A DNA stretch of 64,000 nucleotides from Nostoc sp. S4 (GTDB taxonomy: Bacteria > Cyanobacteriota > Cyanobacteriia > Cyanobacteriales > Nostocaceae), in contig JAQYWR010000021.1 in the NCBI GenBank assembly GCA_029379225.1, positions 60,593-124,592 of the forward strand. The letters are read 5' to 3'. Under the pieces are notes generated by a model. That model had not been told where the DNA came from. It was given only the letters and a program-made list of their open reading frames with translations, and searched no databases. Shown in pieces: positions 42,905-52,531 of this stretch. The stretch's first letter is position 1; every line of letters begins with the position of its first letter. The position numbers and the translations under genes are program-made.

Positions 42905-43828
42905 GTTAACGCCATCCGTTGCATCAACTCTGGATATACCCAGCTTGCACCTGGTCTTTTGGAGCGAGTTATTAATCAAAAACAAGTCCAGCCAAGTTTG
43001 GGCGAGTCGATTCATCCTGGACTGGCAGACCGCCCTCTCCTTCCTCTCGAACAAATTGGTATTGGCGGACAACAAACAGTCCGGGGATATCGTCAAGACG
43101 CATTGCTTACAGATAACGGCATATTGTTCTCCACAGAATTGCGCCTACCGATTCTTAAAGCTAAACAGTCCGATGGATTATTACAACTGACACCCTTTAT
43201 TGATATAGGAACAGCTTGGAATAACGGTAAAAATAATTCTAACTCCAATACTCTAATTGGTACAGGACTGGGATTGCTATGGCAACAAGGAGACTTTTCA
43301 GCACGAATAGATTATGGCATACCCATAATCTCAGCAGTCCGCCGTCAGTTAGGTGTAGTGCTGCAAAACAGCCGCTTGATGTCTGCATCTATCTTTGAAA
43401 ATATTTCTAGTAATGCCATCATTTCCCTGGAAGAAGCTTGGTCAGCAGCAAAAATGTCGGGGCTAGCTGATGATATTGCAGCAATGCCAATGGGTATGCA
43501 TACGGTAATCAGCGAAGGGGCTACAAATATTTCTGGGGGGCAAAGACAGAGATTATTAATTGCCCGAGCGCTAGCTTTGCGTCCGCGAATTCTGCTTTTT
43601 GATGAAGCTACCAGCGCTTTAGATAACCACACTCAAGCAATAGTTAGCGAAAGTTTAGAGAAGCTGAATGTCACTCGGATAGTTGTGGCGCACCGCCTGA
43701 GTACAATTCGCAATGCCGACAGAATTTATGTTCTCCAAAATGGAAAGTTAGTACAACAAGGTAGTTTTGAGCAAATGGCAAATCAAGTAGGATTATTTAA
43801 TCAACTCATTCAACGGCAGCGTTTATAG
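42905..43828 (+). pseudogene. Chimeric remnant: TpsB (ShlB/FhaC) C-terminus fused to an ABC-exporter ATPase lacking Walker A
   Basis: An open frame of about 290 residues (ATG at 42959). Residues 1-125 match the end of a two-partner-secretion outer-membrane transporter: LPLEQIGIGGQQTVRGYRQD, ELRLPIL, LTPFIDIGTAWNNG, FSARIDYGIPI. From about residue 127 the frame becomes the second half of an ABC ATPase of the bacteriocin/NHLP-exporter type: RRQLGVVLQNSRLMSASIFE (Q-loop), signature NISGGQRQRLLIARAL, Walker B ILLFDEATSALD and the H-loop VAHRLST. Walker A and both membrane domains are absent. The junction near 43320-43345 is in frame, so a deletion joined two unrelated genes. The product cannot work as either protein. 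Confidence 0.85.
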
Positions 43829-43844
43829 ATAGAGGCTTTATTAT

Positions 43845-43946
43845 ATGGATGAGAAAAAGACACATGTTTTGCTGATGCAGGATGAAAATCGCTTGCCCCG
43901 GCAGATTGCAACCAAAAATCCCAGCAATAGGCACAATAGTAGTTGA
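43845..43946 (+). other. Short open frame after the chimeric remnant
   Basis: 33 codons: MDEKKTHVLLMQDENRLPRQ then IATKNPSNRHNSS. It may be the start of a deleted downstream gene of the same exporter operon. No ribosome site of note. Confidence 0.3.
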
Positions 43947-44018
43947 AATGATTTTTAAATCATATCATTAAAAATCCCATACTTAAAAGTTGGGGATTAT
44001 CATAAGTTAAAAAATTAT

Positions 44019-45845
44019 ATGAATGCCGAAGATTTTTTCAACCAAGGATTTAACAACAACTTGCAAGGGGATTATCAAGCAGCGATTACAGCTTACACCC
44101 AAGCAATCAACCTCAATCCTAAGTATGCCGAAGCTTACCATAATCGAGGGATTATTTTAAGTAGTCAACTCAAAGATTATCACAGTGCGATCGCTAACTT
44201 TAATCAAGCAATAGAAATCAATCCCAATTTAGCGACAGCCTACTGTCAGCGCGCGAATGCACGCTACTTTTTAGGAGATTATGAAAAAGCGATCGCCGAC
44301 CACCACCAAGCATTAGCAATCGACCCCAATCTCGCCCAATCTTACCACAGTCGGGCAAATGCCTACTTTGCCTTAGGAGATTACGACAAAGCGATCGCCG
44401 ATTATATCCAAACTATAGAAATTAGCACCCAATTAGCTGATAACATCAATATTGATATTGCCAATGCCTATCACAATCGCGGTGTAGCTCGTCTCGATCG
44501 CGGCGATTCTCAAGCAGCAATCGCAGATTTTCAGCAAGCTTTACAGTGGTATCCCCATTTTGCCGCAGCTTACAGCAATCGGGGTAATATTCACCAAATA
44601 TTAGGAAATTATCACGAAGCGATCGCCGATCATAACCAGGCATTAGAATTAGATCCTAACTTAGCAGAGGCTTATCATAACCGAGGTAATGCCTATTATG
44701 CTTTAGCAGACTATGAAAGTGCGATCGCAGATTACAACCACGCCTTAAAAATTAGCCCCAACTTTGCTAGCGCATATTACAATCGGGGTCTGGTTTTGTC
44801 TCACCTCAAAGACTATCAAGCAGCAATTGAGGATTTTAACCAAGCGCTCAAACTCAATCCCGATGATGTGCAAGCTTATTACGAGCGGGGTCTGGTGCGT
44901 AGCACTCTTGAGGACTATCAAGGAGCAATTGCAGATTATGACCGAGCATTGCAAGAAAATCCGACTTTAGCTTTAGTATATGGCTTTCGGGCAAATGCTC
45001 TGCGCCGATTGGGAGATTATCAAGGTGCAATTGAAGATGGTAATCGCCTATTACAACTCAATCCTAATTTAGCTGAAGGATATTGCGATCGCGCGGCGGC
45101 TCGTCGTTCTTTAGGAGACTATAAAGGAGCAATTAAAGATTACGACCGGGCATTGCAAATTAATCATAACTTAGCCGCAGCTTATTATGGTCGGGGTATC
45201 GCTCGTGAAGCTTTGCAAGATATCAGAGGAGCAATAAACGATTACACTCAAGCCATAAAGTTGATTCCGGACTTTTCCCCAGCTTACTGCAATCGGGGCA
45301 ATGCTCGTCGTCTTTTAGGAGATGAACTCAAAGCAATAGCAGATTATGACAAGGCTTTAGAAATCAATCCCAATTTAATCGAAGCATATTATAACCGCGC
45401 TTGTGTCCGCTACGCTCTAGAAGAATATGAAAGTGCGATCGCCGACTATACCCAAGCTTTGCACATCAATCCTCAATCTGTTGTATTTTACAGCGAGCGG
45501 GCTAATGCTCGCTATGCCATAGAAGACTATCAAGGTGCGGTTAAAGATTACACTCAGGCAATTGCGATCGACCCCAGCTTTGCTGAAGACTGGTACAATC
45601 GGGGGCGTAGCTATTCTCTGTTAGAAAACTTTAATTTAGCTTTAGCAGACTTAAACCAAGCTCTACAGCGTCAACCTCATTGGGCTTCAGCTTACATCCT
45701 TCGAGCAGATGTTTATCGAAATTTGGGTGACTATCAACGAGCAATTGCCGATTTTCAGAAATCCGCAGACTTGTATTATCAAGAAGGAAATATCGAGTAT
45801 TATCAACAAATTATTCAGTTAATTAAACAACTTAGTAATTCCTAA
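44019..45845 (+). CDS. Tetratricopeptide-repeat protein, about 17 repeats
   Basis: 608 residues composed almost wholly of 34-residue TPR units with the consensus AYYNRG.A...LGDYQGAIADYDQALQINPN. There is no signal peptide or membrane segment, so it is cytoplasmic. The repeated coding sequence carries frequent GCGATCGCC sites at the AIAD positions. It acts presumably as a protein-binding scaffold; the client is unknown. It follows relic DNA and is not in an evident operon. The repeat number is by reading, within one unit. Confidence 0.9.
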   Translation: MNAEDFFNQGFNNNLQGDYQAAITAYTQAINLNPKYAEAYHNRGIILSSQLKDYHSAIANFNQAIEINPNLATAYCQRANARYFLGDYEKAIADHHQALAIDPNLAQSYHSRANAYFALGDYDKAIADYIQTIEISTQLADNINIDIANAYHNRGVARLDRGDSQAAIADFQQALQWYPHFAAAYSNRGNIHQILGNYHEAIADHNQALELDPNLAEAYHNRGNAYYALADYESAIADYNHALKISPNFASAYYNRGLVLSHLKDYQAAIEDFNQALKLNPDDVQAYYERGLVRSTLEDYQGAIADYDRALQENPTLALVYGFRANALRRLGDYQGAIEDGNRLLQLNPNLAEGYCDRAAARRSLGDYKGAIKDYDRALQINHNLAAAYYGRGIAREALQDIRGAINDYTQAIKLIPDFSPAYCNRGNARRLLGDELKAIADYDKALEINPNLIEAYYNRACVRYALEEYESAIADYTQALHINPQSVVFYSERANARYAIEDYQGAVKDYTQAIAIDPSFAEDWYNRGRSYSLLENFNLALADLNQALQRQPHWASAYILRADVYRNLGDYQRAIADFQKSADLYYQEGNIEYYQQIIQLIKQLSNS

Positions 45846-46200
45846 TTTGTAATTTTTAATACCGTCAGTGTTTGATTGATTTAGAATTTCACGAAAAACC
45901 AGATCCTCGACTTTTTTAAGAAGTCGGGGATCTAACGCTTGGGATTTTAGCAAAATTAAATAGGATTTTTCTATATTACTTACAAAATTCTCACGACCGG
46001 GAGTAATTGTTAGTGAAAAATAAAAAATCGGGAGTGCAACTAATGACTGATGACGGTAAGCAGTATGTATGTTATTAACTGTTTACTAAATAGTTATATT
46101 ATCTGTTTTGTTGATTGCGTTAGCATATTCAAATATTGACCATGCATGAAACTACACCTTAGACAAGTAAATTGTTAAAAGCCACTGTAAGTATCTTGAT
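45846..46200. other. Intergenic region with hairpin
   Basis: AGATCCTCGACTT and AAGTCGGGGATCT (45901-45933) form a hairpin with a T-rich loop, a type common in Nostocales spacers; it may end the TPR transcript. Otherwise AT-rich with no gene. Confidence 0.45.
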
Positions 46201-46959
46201 ATGTTGACAGTAATTATTAATGCTTTTCATGTTATGAGAAATATAATTTCAACAAGTAACAATCAGTTAGCAAAAATCTTCTCTAAGATATATGATTTTT
46301 CAGAAAAACTTCAACTAAGTCAGCAAAAATCACCAAAACAGCGTTTAAAGATAGCAATCGAACAGTTAGGTGATAATACAATGGAAAGCAGTATAGCTAT
46401 AATTGATGATTTAGAGCAAATTGCCCACAATCATCCACAATACTACTGGATAATCATGGACATTCTGACTAATTTTGTTCGCAAAAATAGTTCTTACATC
46501 CCCCAAAAGCAAGTTATCAGTAACTCCTCAGCAAAAATTCGTGGAGATATTCAAGCAGCTCTTACCGTTATCGCTAGAAGAGATGTAAACAAAGACTTAA
46601 GATATCAGCAGCTTGATTTGAGTCATACCGACATTAGAGGAGCAAATCTAAATAAAGCTAATCTAGAACAGACAAATCTTTATCAAGCTAATCTTGCTGG
46701 AGCTGACCTAACAGAAGCCAATTTAGAAGGAGCAATCCTCAGTGCAGCTAATTTAGAAGGAGCTAACTTATATTTAGCTAACCTTAAAGGCGCAATCCTC
46801 AGTGCAAGTAATCTCCAAGGGGCTAACCTCCAAAGAGCGAACCTGCACCATGCCAGTTTATATCTAGCAAAGCTGCACGGGGTAATTCTTGATGATGCCA
46901 TACTTGATGGCGCAAACTTCAGGGAAGCAAAATTTAGCGAACGCGAGTGCGTCTTGTAG
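46201..46959 (+). CDS. Pentapeptide-repeat protein, C-terminus altered by a repeat element
   Basis: 252 residues. An N-terminal helical region (about 55-130; KIAIEQLGDNTMESSIAIIDD, ALTVIARRD) resembles that of the pentapeptide protein at 47769. It is followed by about 22 pentapeptides of A(D/N)Lxx type (ANLEGANLYLANLKGAILSA), which form a right-handed beta-helix. The last residues SERECVL are encoded by the repeat element that begins at 46937, so the original C-terminus (compare 47769: GDRTTRLPDSMEPPTHW) has been lost. Function unknown; other members mimic DNA or act as scaffolds. Confidence 0.85.
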   Translation: MLTVIINAFHVMRNIISTSNNQLAKIFSKIYDFSEKLQLSQQKSPKQRLKIAIEQLGDNTMESSIAIIDDLEQIAHNHPQYYWIIMDILTNFVRKNSSYIPQKQVISNSSAKIRGDIQAALTVIARRDVNKDLRYQQLDLSHTDIRGANLNKANLEQTNLYQANLAGADLTEANLEGAILSAANLEGANLYLANLKGAILSASNLQGANLQRANLHHASLYLAKLHGVILDDAILDGANFREAKFSERECVL

Positions 46960-47071
46960 AGAAGCGAACGCGAGTGCGTCTTGTAGAGAAGTAATCGCCA
47001 AAACTCTGGGATTGCTTCCCTACACTACGTTCCGGTCGCAATGACATTGCTCTGGTGCTTGCGTAAGTCCT
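46937..47071. mobile_element. Miniature element family 1 copy B, left end replaced by a 27-bp tandem repeat
   Basis: The right part (about 46985-47071, AGTAATCGCCAAAACTCTGG to TGCGTAAGTCCT) matches copy A. The left terminal repeat is absent; instead a 27-bp unit beginning GCGAACGCGAGTGCGTC is present twice (46937-46963 and 46964-46990). It forms the 3' end of the pentapeptide gene and ends 8 bases before the stop of the convergent zinc-ribbon gene. Confidence 0.75.
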
Positions 47072-47078
47072 AATTTAT

Positions 47079-47447
47079 CTAAGTTACTAGACTGAAGAAC
47101 AAACAGACCAATAATAAACCTAATAGCAACAGCAAAGCCTGATTGCGTTTTAGCCAAGTTTTCATAGTTACCATAAAACTTTTGGAATAACGCTGCTGTT
47201 CTAAATCTAATTTTGTCTGTGCAATACTTTGGTAGAGGGTACAGTCTTTGGCGTAGGGACGCTGGGGAAAATTGCAAGTATCATCAGCGTGATAGGTGCA
47301 GGTGTCGCACAAATACTCGTCCCCAGTAGCACGATGCAATGGAATGCCGGGATGACCGTAAGCTTTGAGTGTTGTCCGGCAGTAGGGACAACTAAGAGCT
47401 TGACTATCAATCAGTTGATGGCAGCGGGGACAAGATACAGTAGCCAA
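47079..47447 (-). CDS. Zinc-ribbon membrane protein
   Basis: 122 residues. Two CxxC pairs at the N-terminus (SCPRCHQ ... SCPYCRTTL) form a zinc ribbon, with a second Cys-rich part (YLCDTCTYHADDTCNFPQRPYAKDCTLY). After a basic helix (KTWLKRNQ) comes one C-terminal transmembrane helix (ALLLLLGLLLVCLFFSLV). It is a small tail-anchored protein of unknown function of a type common in cyanobacteria. A miniature-element copy lies at its 3' side. Convergent with the truncated pentapeptide gene. Confidence 0.8.
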   Translation of the reverse strand: MATVSCPRCHQLIDSQALSCPYCRTTLKAYGHPGIPLHRATGDEYLCDTCTYHADDTCNFPQRPYAKDCTLYQSIAQTKLDLEQQRYSKSFMVTMKTWLKRNQALLLLLGLLLVCLFFSLVT

Positions 47448-47768
47448 AACTTTTAGAACAAATATGTTGAGTAGACACTTTGATTTTAGCCATTTACATT
47501 CACAATGGGGAAATACTGGCTTAGCTTGTTAATTTTGAATATAGCCGACTCTTAGCAAAGGTTATAAGGAGTTTTTTGTCCTTAATTAATTTTTGCAACA
47601 CAACCCCTGAGAGTAGGTGGTTTATTTACGCCGTAATGCACTAGTATATCCGATTTCATGCCTGAGTTAAATGACTCTTGTGACCATATTATGATTTTTT
47701 GCTAAATGCTATACTATTTTGTCCAAATAACTAAGTAATAATTCTAGGTTGTAAGGAAAATTTTTACC
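47448..47768. other. Intergenic region, no gene seen
   Basis: About 320 AT-rich bases between divergent genes, presumably with both promoters; none could be pinned down. Confidence 0.4.
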
Positions 47769-49241
47769 ATGTCTTCAAAAAAGACAGATACTCTGTTGAA
47801 TTGGTTGATAACTATAACAGTTATATTTGCTGGCTCATTGACTGTAATTTTCTTTGCATTGTCCAGTATTAAAGAATTGTCAATTCAGGAGAAAATTCAG
47901 TATAGAAACCAAGCATTGACAACCACTGCAATAGTTTTTCTAGCATCGGCAGCAATATTTAATGCTTATTATGCAGCAAAGCGTGCCGAAGCTTTGCACA
48001 AAAATGCGATCGCAGCTGAGAAAAATCTCGAAATTGACATTCAGAATGCAAAACTCAATCAAGACAGATTGATTGCCGAACGCTTTATGGGAGCAATTGC
48101 CCAGCTAGGACATGAAAAAATTGAAACTCGTACAGGTGCAATTTATGCATTAGAAAGAGTTGCTCAAGATTTCCCGAAAGAACACTGGACAATCATGGAA
48201 ATCCTCACTGCTTTTGTTCGAGAAAATACACCAATCCAACAAGTAAAACCGGAGCAACAGCCAGAATATTCTCCAATAATTTACTCAAATAGGCGCAAAA
48301 GTGGGTCGCGTTCAACACAGCAGTTACATCCAAATTTCCATCAAGAAATAGCAAAAATACGTACCGATATTCAAGCAGCCTTAACTGTAATCGCTAGACG
48401 TAATTTACTCGAAGATCCAAAAGACCAGAAACTTGATTTACGTAATACCGATATCAGGCGAGCAGACTTAGTAGGAGCTAACTTGCAACAAGTTGACTTG
48501 CGTGGAGCAGACCTGAGTGGGGCTGATTTGCGTGGAGCAGATTTATCTGAAGCTGACTTGGAAGGCGCTAGACTCATTCGCTCTATTCTCTATGAAACTA
48601 AATTGCTCAAAACCAGCCTACATGGAGCCGACCTATGTTGGGCGAACCTCAACCGTGCCAACATGTGTGGTGCAAATCTGCGTTCAGCCAACCTGTGTGG
48701 TGCAAGTCTGCGTGCAGCAAATCTGCAAGGGACAAACCTCTATAAAGCGAACTTGCAACAAGCAACCTTGAAAATTGCCAACCTCTCTGGAGCAAAGCTA
48801 TTTTTAGCAAACTTGCAAGGAGCAAAACTGGGTAAAGCTAACTTGCACATGACTGGGTTGATTGGTGCTAACCTCTGTGGGGCTAACTTAAATGGTGCTA
48901 ACCTTTCTGGGGCTAACTTGAATGCAGCCAAACTCCAGCAAACAGAAGTTTATTTTGCCAACCTTTCAGAAGCCAGCTTAACCGAAGCAGACTTGTATCA
49001 AGCAAACCTCATCGGAGCTAACCTCCAAAGGGCAACCTTTTATCAAGCTAACCTGACTCAGGCAAATCTGATGGGAGCTAACTTTTCCCAAGCCAACCTC
49101 AGTGATGTGAAACTTGAAGGAACAATTTTGACAGGAGCAAAAAACTTAGAGTTGCAGCAGATTAAAAAAGCAGTTGGCGATCGCACCACTCGCCTACCCG
49201 ATTCTATGGAACCGCCCACCCATTGGCGACAATCTGTGTAA
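47769..49241 (+). CDS. Membrane-anchored pentapeptide-repeat protein
   Basis: 490 residues. Two N-terminal transmembrane helices (about 12-35 and 55-75), a helical region (about 90-215; ERFMGAIAQLGHEKIETRTGAIY and ALTVIARRN) shared with the 46201 protein, then about 45 pentapeptide units (ANLCGANLRSANLCGASL) from about 220 to 465 and a closing segment LEGTILTGAKNLELQQIKKA, GDRTTRLPDSMEPPTHW. The whole looks like an intact member of a paralogous family. The beta-helix would face the cytoplasm or lumen; function unknown. Both this gene and 46201 have lineage-specific copies, including the 3' relic at 49594. Confidence 0.9.
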   Translation: MSSKKTDTLLNWLITITVIFAGSLTVIFFALSSIKELSIQEKIQYRNQALTTTAIVFLASAAIFNAYYAAKRAEALHKNAIAAEKNLEIDIQNAKLNQDRLIAERFMGAIAQLGHEKIETRTGAIYALERVAQDFPKEHWTIMEILTAFVRENTPIQQVKPEQQPEYSPIIYSNRRKSGSRSTQQLHPNFHQEIAKIRTDIQAALTVIARRNLLEDPKDQKLDLRNTDIRRADLVGANLQQVDLRGADLSGADLRGADLSEADLEGARLIRSILYETKLLKTSLHGADLCWANLNRANMCGANLRSANLCGASLRAANLQGTNLYKANLQQATLKIANLSGAKLFLANLQGAKLGKANLHMTGLIGANLCGANLNGANLSGANLNAAKLQQTEVYFANLSEASLTEADLYQANLIGANLQRATFYQANLTQANLMGANFSQANLSDVKLEGTILTGAKNLELQQIKKAVGDRTTRLPDSMEPPTHWRQSV

Positions 49242-49593
49242 ATTATCCGATTTTCGATTGAGAATCTCTCGTGCATCTTTTTTAATTCGAGTCCATCTCT
49301 GGCAATCATTTTTCAAATTGGGATTACCTCAGCATCAAGTTAGTTATCTAAGCGTACATCTACCAATTTCACTTACTCTTGCATCTTCTGGAGCGCCTCT
49401 GCGCCTCTGCGCTAAATAAAAAATCCTTCTCAATTTATCTTAAATCCGATAATTTTTCCCAAAAGTCTCCCTAACAATTCTGGAGACCAAGAAAATTAGA
49501 GTTATGTCTAATAGCAACACAGACACACCCAGAAATTAATTTATATTTTTAATTTCACTTATTGTATTTGCATTATTTATTATTTCATCTATT
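49242..49593. other. Intergenic region, dispersed repeats only
   Basis: About 350 bases; GCGCCTCTGCGCCTCTGCG near 49394 is a short tandem repeat typical of these genomes. No gene seen. Confidence 0.4.
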
Positions 49594-49809
49594 ATGGCCG
49601 CTTACTCTGTTTACAGCTATTTTCAGGTAGATAGACCACGCGGTAGGGGCGCAAGGCCTTGCGCCCCTACAACAGATGTGGTTCAAATACATAAAAACTG
49701 CTGTAAGATATATCCTTGCCAGATTGAATCGGCAAAAGGCGATCGCACAACAATCTTACCGGAAAATCTTCAACGACCCGAACATTGGAATGTTGAAGTT
49801 TCTCCTTAG
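49594..49809 (+). pseudogene. 3' relic of a pentapeptide-repeat gene with palindrome insertion
   Basis: The frame ends IESAKGDRTTILPENLQRPE, HWNVEVSP, which parallels the C-terminus of the 47769 protein (GDRTTRLPDSMEPPTHW). The first part (MAAYSVYSYFQVD) could be a membrane-segment start. A 28-bp perfect palindrome (49643-49670) sits inside the frame. No pentapeptides remain, so this is a remnant. Confidence 0.55.
49643..49670. repeat. 28-bp perfect palindrome
   Basis: GTAGGGGCGCAAGG followed by its exact reverse complement. GC-rich in AT-rich surroundings; this is a known dispersed type in Nostocales genomes. Confidence 0.85.
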
Positions 49810-49811
49810 AG

Positions 49812-50021
49812 ACTCAAATGTGAGCCTCTGAACCTCAACATTGAGCTTCTGAAGCTCAACGTTGCACCTTTTAGCCTCAACGTTGCGGCTTTTATCCTCG
49901 AACTTGCGCCTTTTAGCCTCAACGTTGCGGCTTTTATCCTCGAACTTGCACCTTTTAGCCTCAACGTTGCGGCTTTTATCCTAGAACTTGCACCTTTTAT
50001 CCTCAACCTTGACCTTCCAAA
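49812..50021. repeat. 21-bp minisatellite, 10 units
   Basis: Ten contiguous 21-bp units starting at 49812, 49833, 49854 and so on to 50001, with a core like CCTCAACGTTGCGGCTTTTAT; inner units alternate between two variants, giving a 42-bp super-period. It stays open in frame on the plus strand (LNVAAFILELAPFS, after the TAG at 49807) and on the minus strand (RLKGASSRIKAATL). I see no start or ribosome site supporting translation. Confidence 0.85.
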
Positions 50022-50270
50022 CCAATACACTTGAGTTAATTAGCAAATCATCAGCATTGTATAAAACAGTCATGACTCTTGTAACCTAGGCATCTCGCCT
50101 GCCCTCTAAAATTAACGCCCACCCAAGACGCCCATCTTCCAAATAAAAAACATCCCACTGCTCTGAGTCAACAGTCAACAGTCAACAGTCATCAACCCCG
50201 AAAATATTTCCTAAGTAAGAAACAAATAATAAGACAAGTGTCTTAGTTTAGTCATACCATAGGAATAGAA
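50022..50270. other. Intergenic region with heptamer repeats
   Basis: GTCAACAGTCAACAGTCAACAGTC near 50168 is a 7-bp tandem repeat. Nothing else recognisable. Confidence 0.4.
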
Positions 50271-50283
50271 AAAGGAGATATCT

Positions 50284-50532
50284 GTAACAAAACGACTGGA
50301 AATTTTAGATTTAATTTGCAAACTGCGGCAGCAACTCAATCTTTCTCAAAAACAGTTTGGTGTGAGATTGGGGGTTTCATTCAACATAGTCAATCGTTGG
50401 GAGAATGCCCATACACTGCCCTGACGGTTAGCGCTAAAACTCATACAAGAAATGACCTACCAGATGGGTGAACCCGGCAAAAAACTGCTAAACCAGTATT
50501 TTCTAGAAGCAAAATCCGATTATGACTCATAA
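50284..50532 (+). pseudogene. Xre-type helix-turn-helix regulator with lost start and internal stop
   Basis: The frame reads VTKRLEILDLICKLRQQL, NLSQKQFGVRLGVSFNIVNRW, ENAHTLP, TGA (50422-50424), then [38 protein letters not shown]. The LSQ..FG..LGVS...V.RWENA pattern is a clear Xre/Cro helix-turn-helix. A good ribosome site (AAAGGAG, 50271-50277) lies 6 bases before codon 50284, which is GTA, consistent with a mutated GTG or ATG. The tail overlaps the kinase start at 50522 by 11 bases, so it was once translationally coupled to it. Confidence 0.8.
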
Positions 50533-52531
50533 GGTGAGGGTTTCTCAACCCGAAAATATCCTTGCTGCTAAAAGAAAAAAAGGCGCACTCATTCGGGAGC
50601 AGTTCCTATATTATGCTGTTGCTTTGCTATCTGTTGCCTTAGCACTGGGAGTCACCCTGCTGCTAAATCCATATATCAGCGCAACGCCTGGGGCGCTATT
50701 TTTTGCTGCGGTAATGGTGAGTGCCTGGTATGGGGGCTTAGCTCCGGGATTATTCGCAACTATTTTGTCTACTTTGGCACTTAAATACTTTTTTTTGCTC
50801 CCGCTTTATCCAGGAAATGCTACAAATCTGAACATTTTAGTTTCCTTGGCTGTGTTCATGTTGGCAGCAGGATTAATCAGCTCGCTCAACGAATCACGCC
50901 GCACAGCTCAACGCAAAGCTGAGGAGAGCCTGAAGTTTCTCCAAGAAAGTAAGGTACAGTTTAATCGCTTCGTACAGTCCAGTGAAGAAGTAGTGCGGCG
51001 ACAAGAAACAGAACTTCGCTTAATTACAGATACACTGCCAGTTTTGATTTCCTTTGTGGATTCAGAACAACGCTACCGCTTTAACAACCGAGCTTACCAA
51101 GAGTGGTTTGGGCAACCAGCCGCAGAAGTCTATGGAAAACATATTTGGGAAGTTTTGGGTGAATCTGCCTATGAAGTAATTCGTCCCTATGTGGAACAAG
51201 TACTTTCAGGAGTGCAGGTTACTTTTGAAAGTCAAATTCCTTATCAAGAAGGTGGGACACGTTACGTTAATGCTATTTACGTTCCCCAGTTTAATCAGCA
51301 GGGAACCGTTGAAGGATATGCAGCACTAATCAGTGACATCAGCGAACAGCAAGCAGCGCTGCGCGATCGCCTTTTAGCAGAAGAAGCCTTGCGTGAGAGT
51401 GAGGAACGACTCAGATTTGCCTTACAATCGGCAGAATTAGGCGACTGGGATTTGGACTTGATTAATCGAACAGCCCGCCGTTCGCTGCGACACGACCAAA
51501 TCTTTGGCTACAAGTCTTTGCTACCCAAATGGACTTATGAAATGTTCTTGGAACATGTCTTGCCTGAGGATCGCCCTTTAGTTGAAGCGAAATTTCTGGC
51601 TGCTTTAACTAATAGCGATATTTGGGATTATGAGTGCCGCATTTACCGCGCCGATGGAGAGTTACGTTGGATTTGGGGGCGGGGTCATGTTTATTATAAC
51701 GATCGAAAAGAAGCAGTGCGGATGCTGGGACTGATTGGCGACATTAGCGATCGCAAACAAGCCGAAACTGCCTTACAACAATTAAATGAAACCCTAGAGC
51801 AACGGATTCAAGACCGCACAGCCCAGTTAGAAGCCGCCAACAAAGAACTAGAATCTTTCTCGTATTCAGTCTCTCACGATTTGCGAGCGCCATTTCGCCA
51901 CATCGCCGGATTTGTAGAATTGCTTGCCAAGCAGCTGAGTTCAACAACCTTAGATGAAACTAGTCAGCGTTACTTAAGAATCATCGCCCAAACTGCAAAA
52001 CAGGCAGGAGTACTAATTGATGAATTGCTAACGTTTTCCCGTATGGGGCGCACTGAGATGCGTTATATCATCCTCAATATTGAGCAGCTAGTACAAGAAG
52101 TAAAACGGGATTTGCTTATAGAAACCCAAGGAAGGGTAATCCATTGGCACATCGGGTCATTACCCCAAGTCCAAGGCGACTCCTCCATGTTACGGCTGGT
52201 GCTTCGCAACCTGATGGGCAATGCCGTTAAATATACCCAAACTCGCACCATAGCAGAAATCACCGTTGGGACTAGCGAAAATGAAAACGAAGTCATCTTT
52301 TTTGTGCAAGATAACGGCATTGGGTTTAATATGCAATATGTCCACAAGCTATTCGGAGTATTTCAACGCCTGCATAGCGACTCACAATTTGAAGGCACAG
52401 GTGTTGGATTGGCAAACGTGCAGCGAATTATTCATCGGCATGATGGTCGAGTCTGGGCAGAGAGTGAAATTGACAGTGGAGCCACCTTTTATTTCTCACT
52501 GCCAAAGTTGTTGAAGAAGGAGAGTGAATGA
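50522..52531 (+). CDS. Membrane histidine kinase, DUF4118-PAS-PAS-HisKA-HATPase
   Basis: 669 residues. A KdpD-like DUF4118 membrane part with about four helices (24-130; [67 protein letters not shown]). Then a coiled coil, PAS (about 165-275) and PAS (about 290-420), HisKA with His452 in [14 protein letters not shown], and HATPase ([20 protein letters not shown]). The membrane part may sense a small hydrophobic molecule or membrane state (DUF4118 role inferred). Its stop overlaps the next start by 4 bases (ATGA). An Xre pseudogene precedes it, so its former control may be lost. Confidence 0.93.
   Translation: MTHKVRVSQPENILAAKRKKGALIREQFLYYAVALLSVALALGVTLLLNPYISATPGALFFAAVMVSAWYGGLAPGLFATILSTLALKYFFLLPLYPGNATNLNILVSLAVFMLAAGLISSLNESRRTAQRKAEESLKFLQESKVQFNRFVQSSEEVVRRQETELRLITDTLPVLISFVDSEQRYRFNNRAYQEWFGQPAAEVYGKHIWEVLGESAYEVIRPYVEQVLSGVQVTFESQIPYQEGGTRYVNAIYVPQFNQQGTVEGYAALISDISEQQAALRDRLLAEEALRESEERLRFALQSAELGDWDLDLINRTARRSLRHDQIFGYKSLLPKWTYEMFLEHVLPEDRPLVEAKFLAALTNSDIWDYECRIYRADGELRWIWGRGHVYYNDRKEAVRMLGLIGDISDRKQAETALQQLNETLEQRIQDRTAQLEAANKELESFSYSVSHDLRAPFRHIAGFVELLAKQLSSTTLDETSQRYLRIIAQTAKQAGVLIDELLTFSRMGRTEMRYIILNIEQLVQEVKRDLLIETQGRVIHWHIGSLPQVQGDSSMLRLVLRNLMGNAVKYTQTRTIAEITVGTSENENEVIFFVQDNGIGFNMQYVHKLFGVFQRLHSDSQFEGTGVGLANVQRIIHRHDGRVWAESEIDSGATFYFSLPKLLKKESE

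Noticed and set aside
42959..43828. Functional ABC transporter ATPase
   Set aside because: Walker A and the membrane domains are absent and the N-terminus is from an outer-membrane protein.
49812..50021. CRISPR array
   Set aside because: Units are contiguous 21-mers with no unique spacers and no cas genes are in the window.
49806..50030. Minus-strand Arg/Lys-rich 74-codon frame
   Set aside because: It is a by-product of the 21-bp minisatellite; both strands are open because the unit is a multiple of three without stops.
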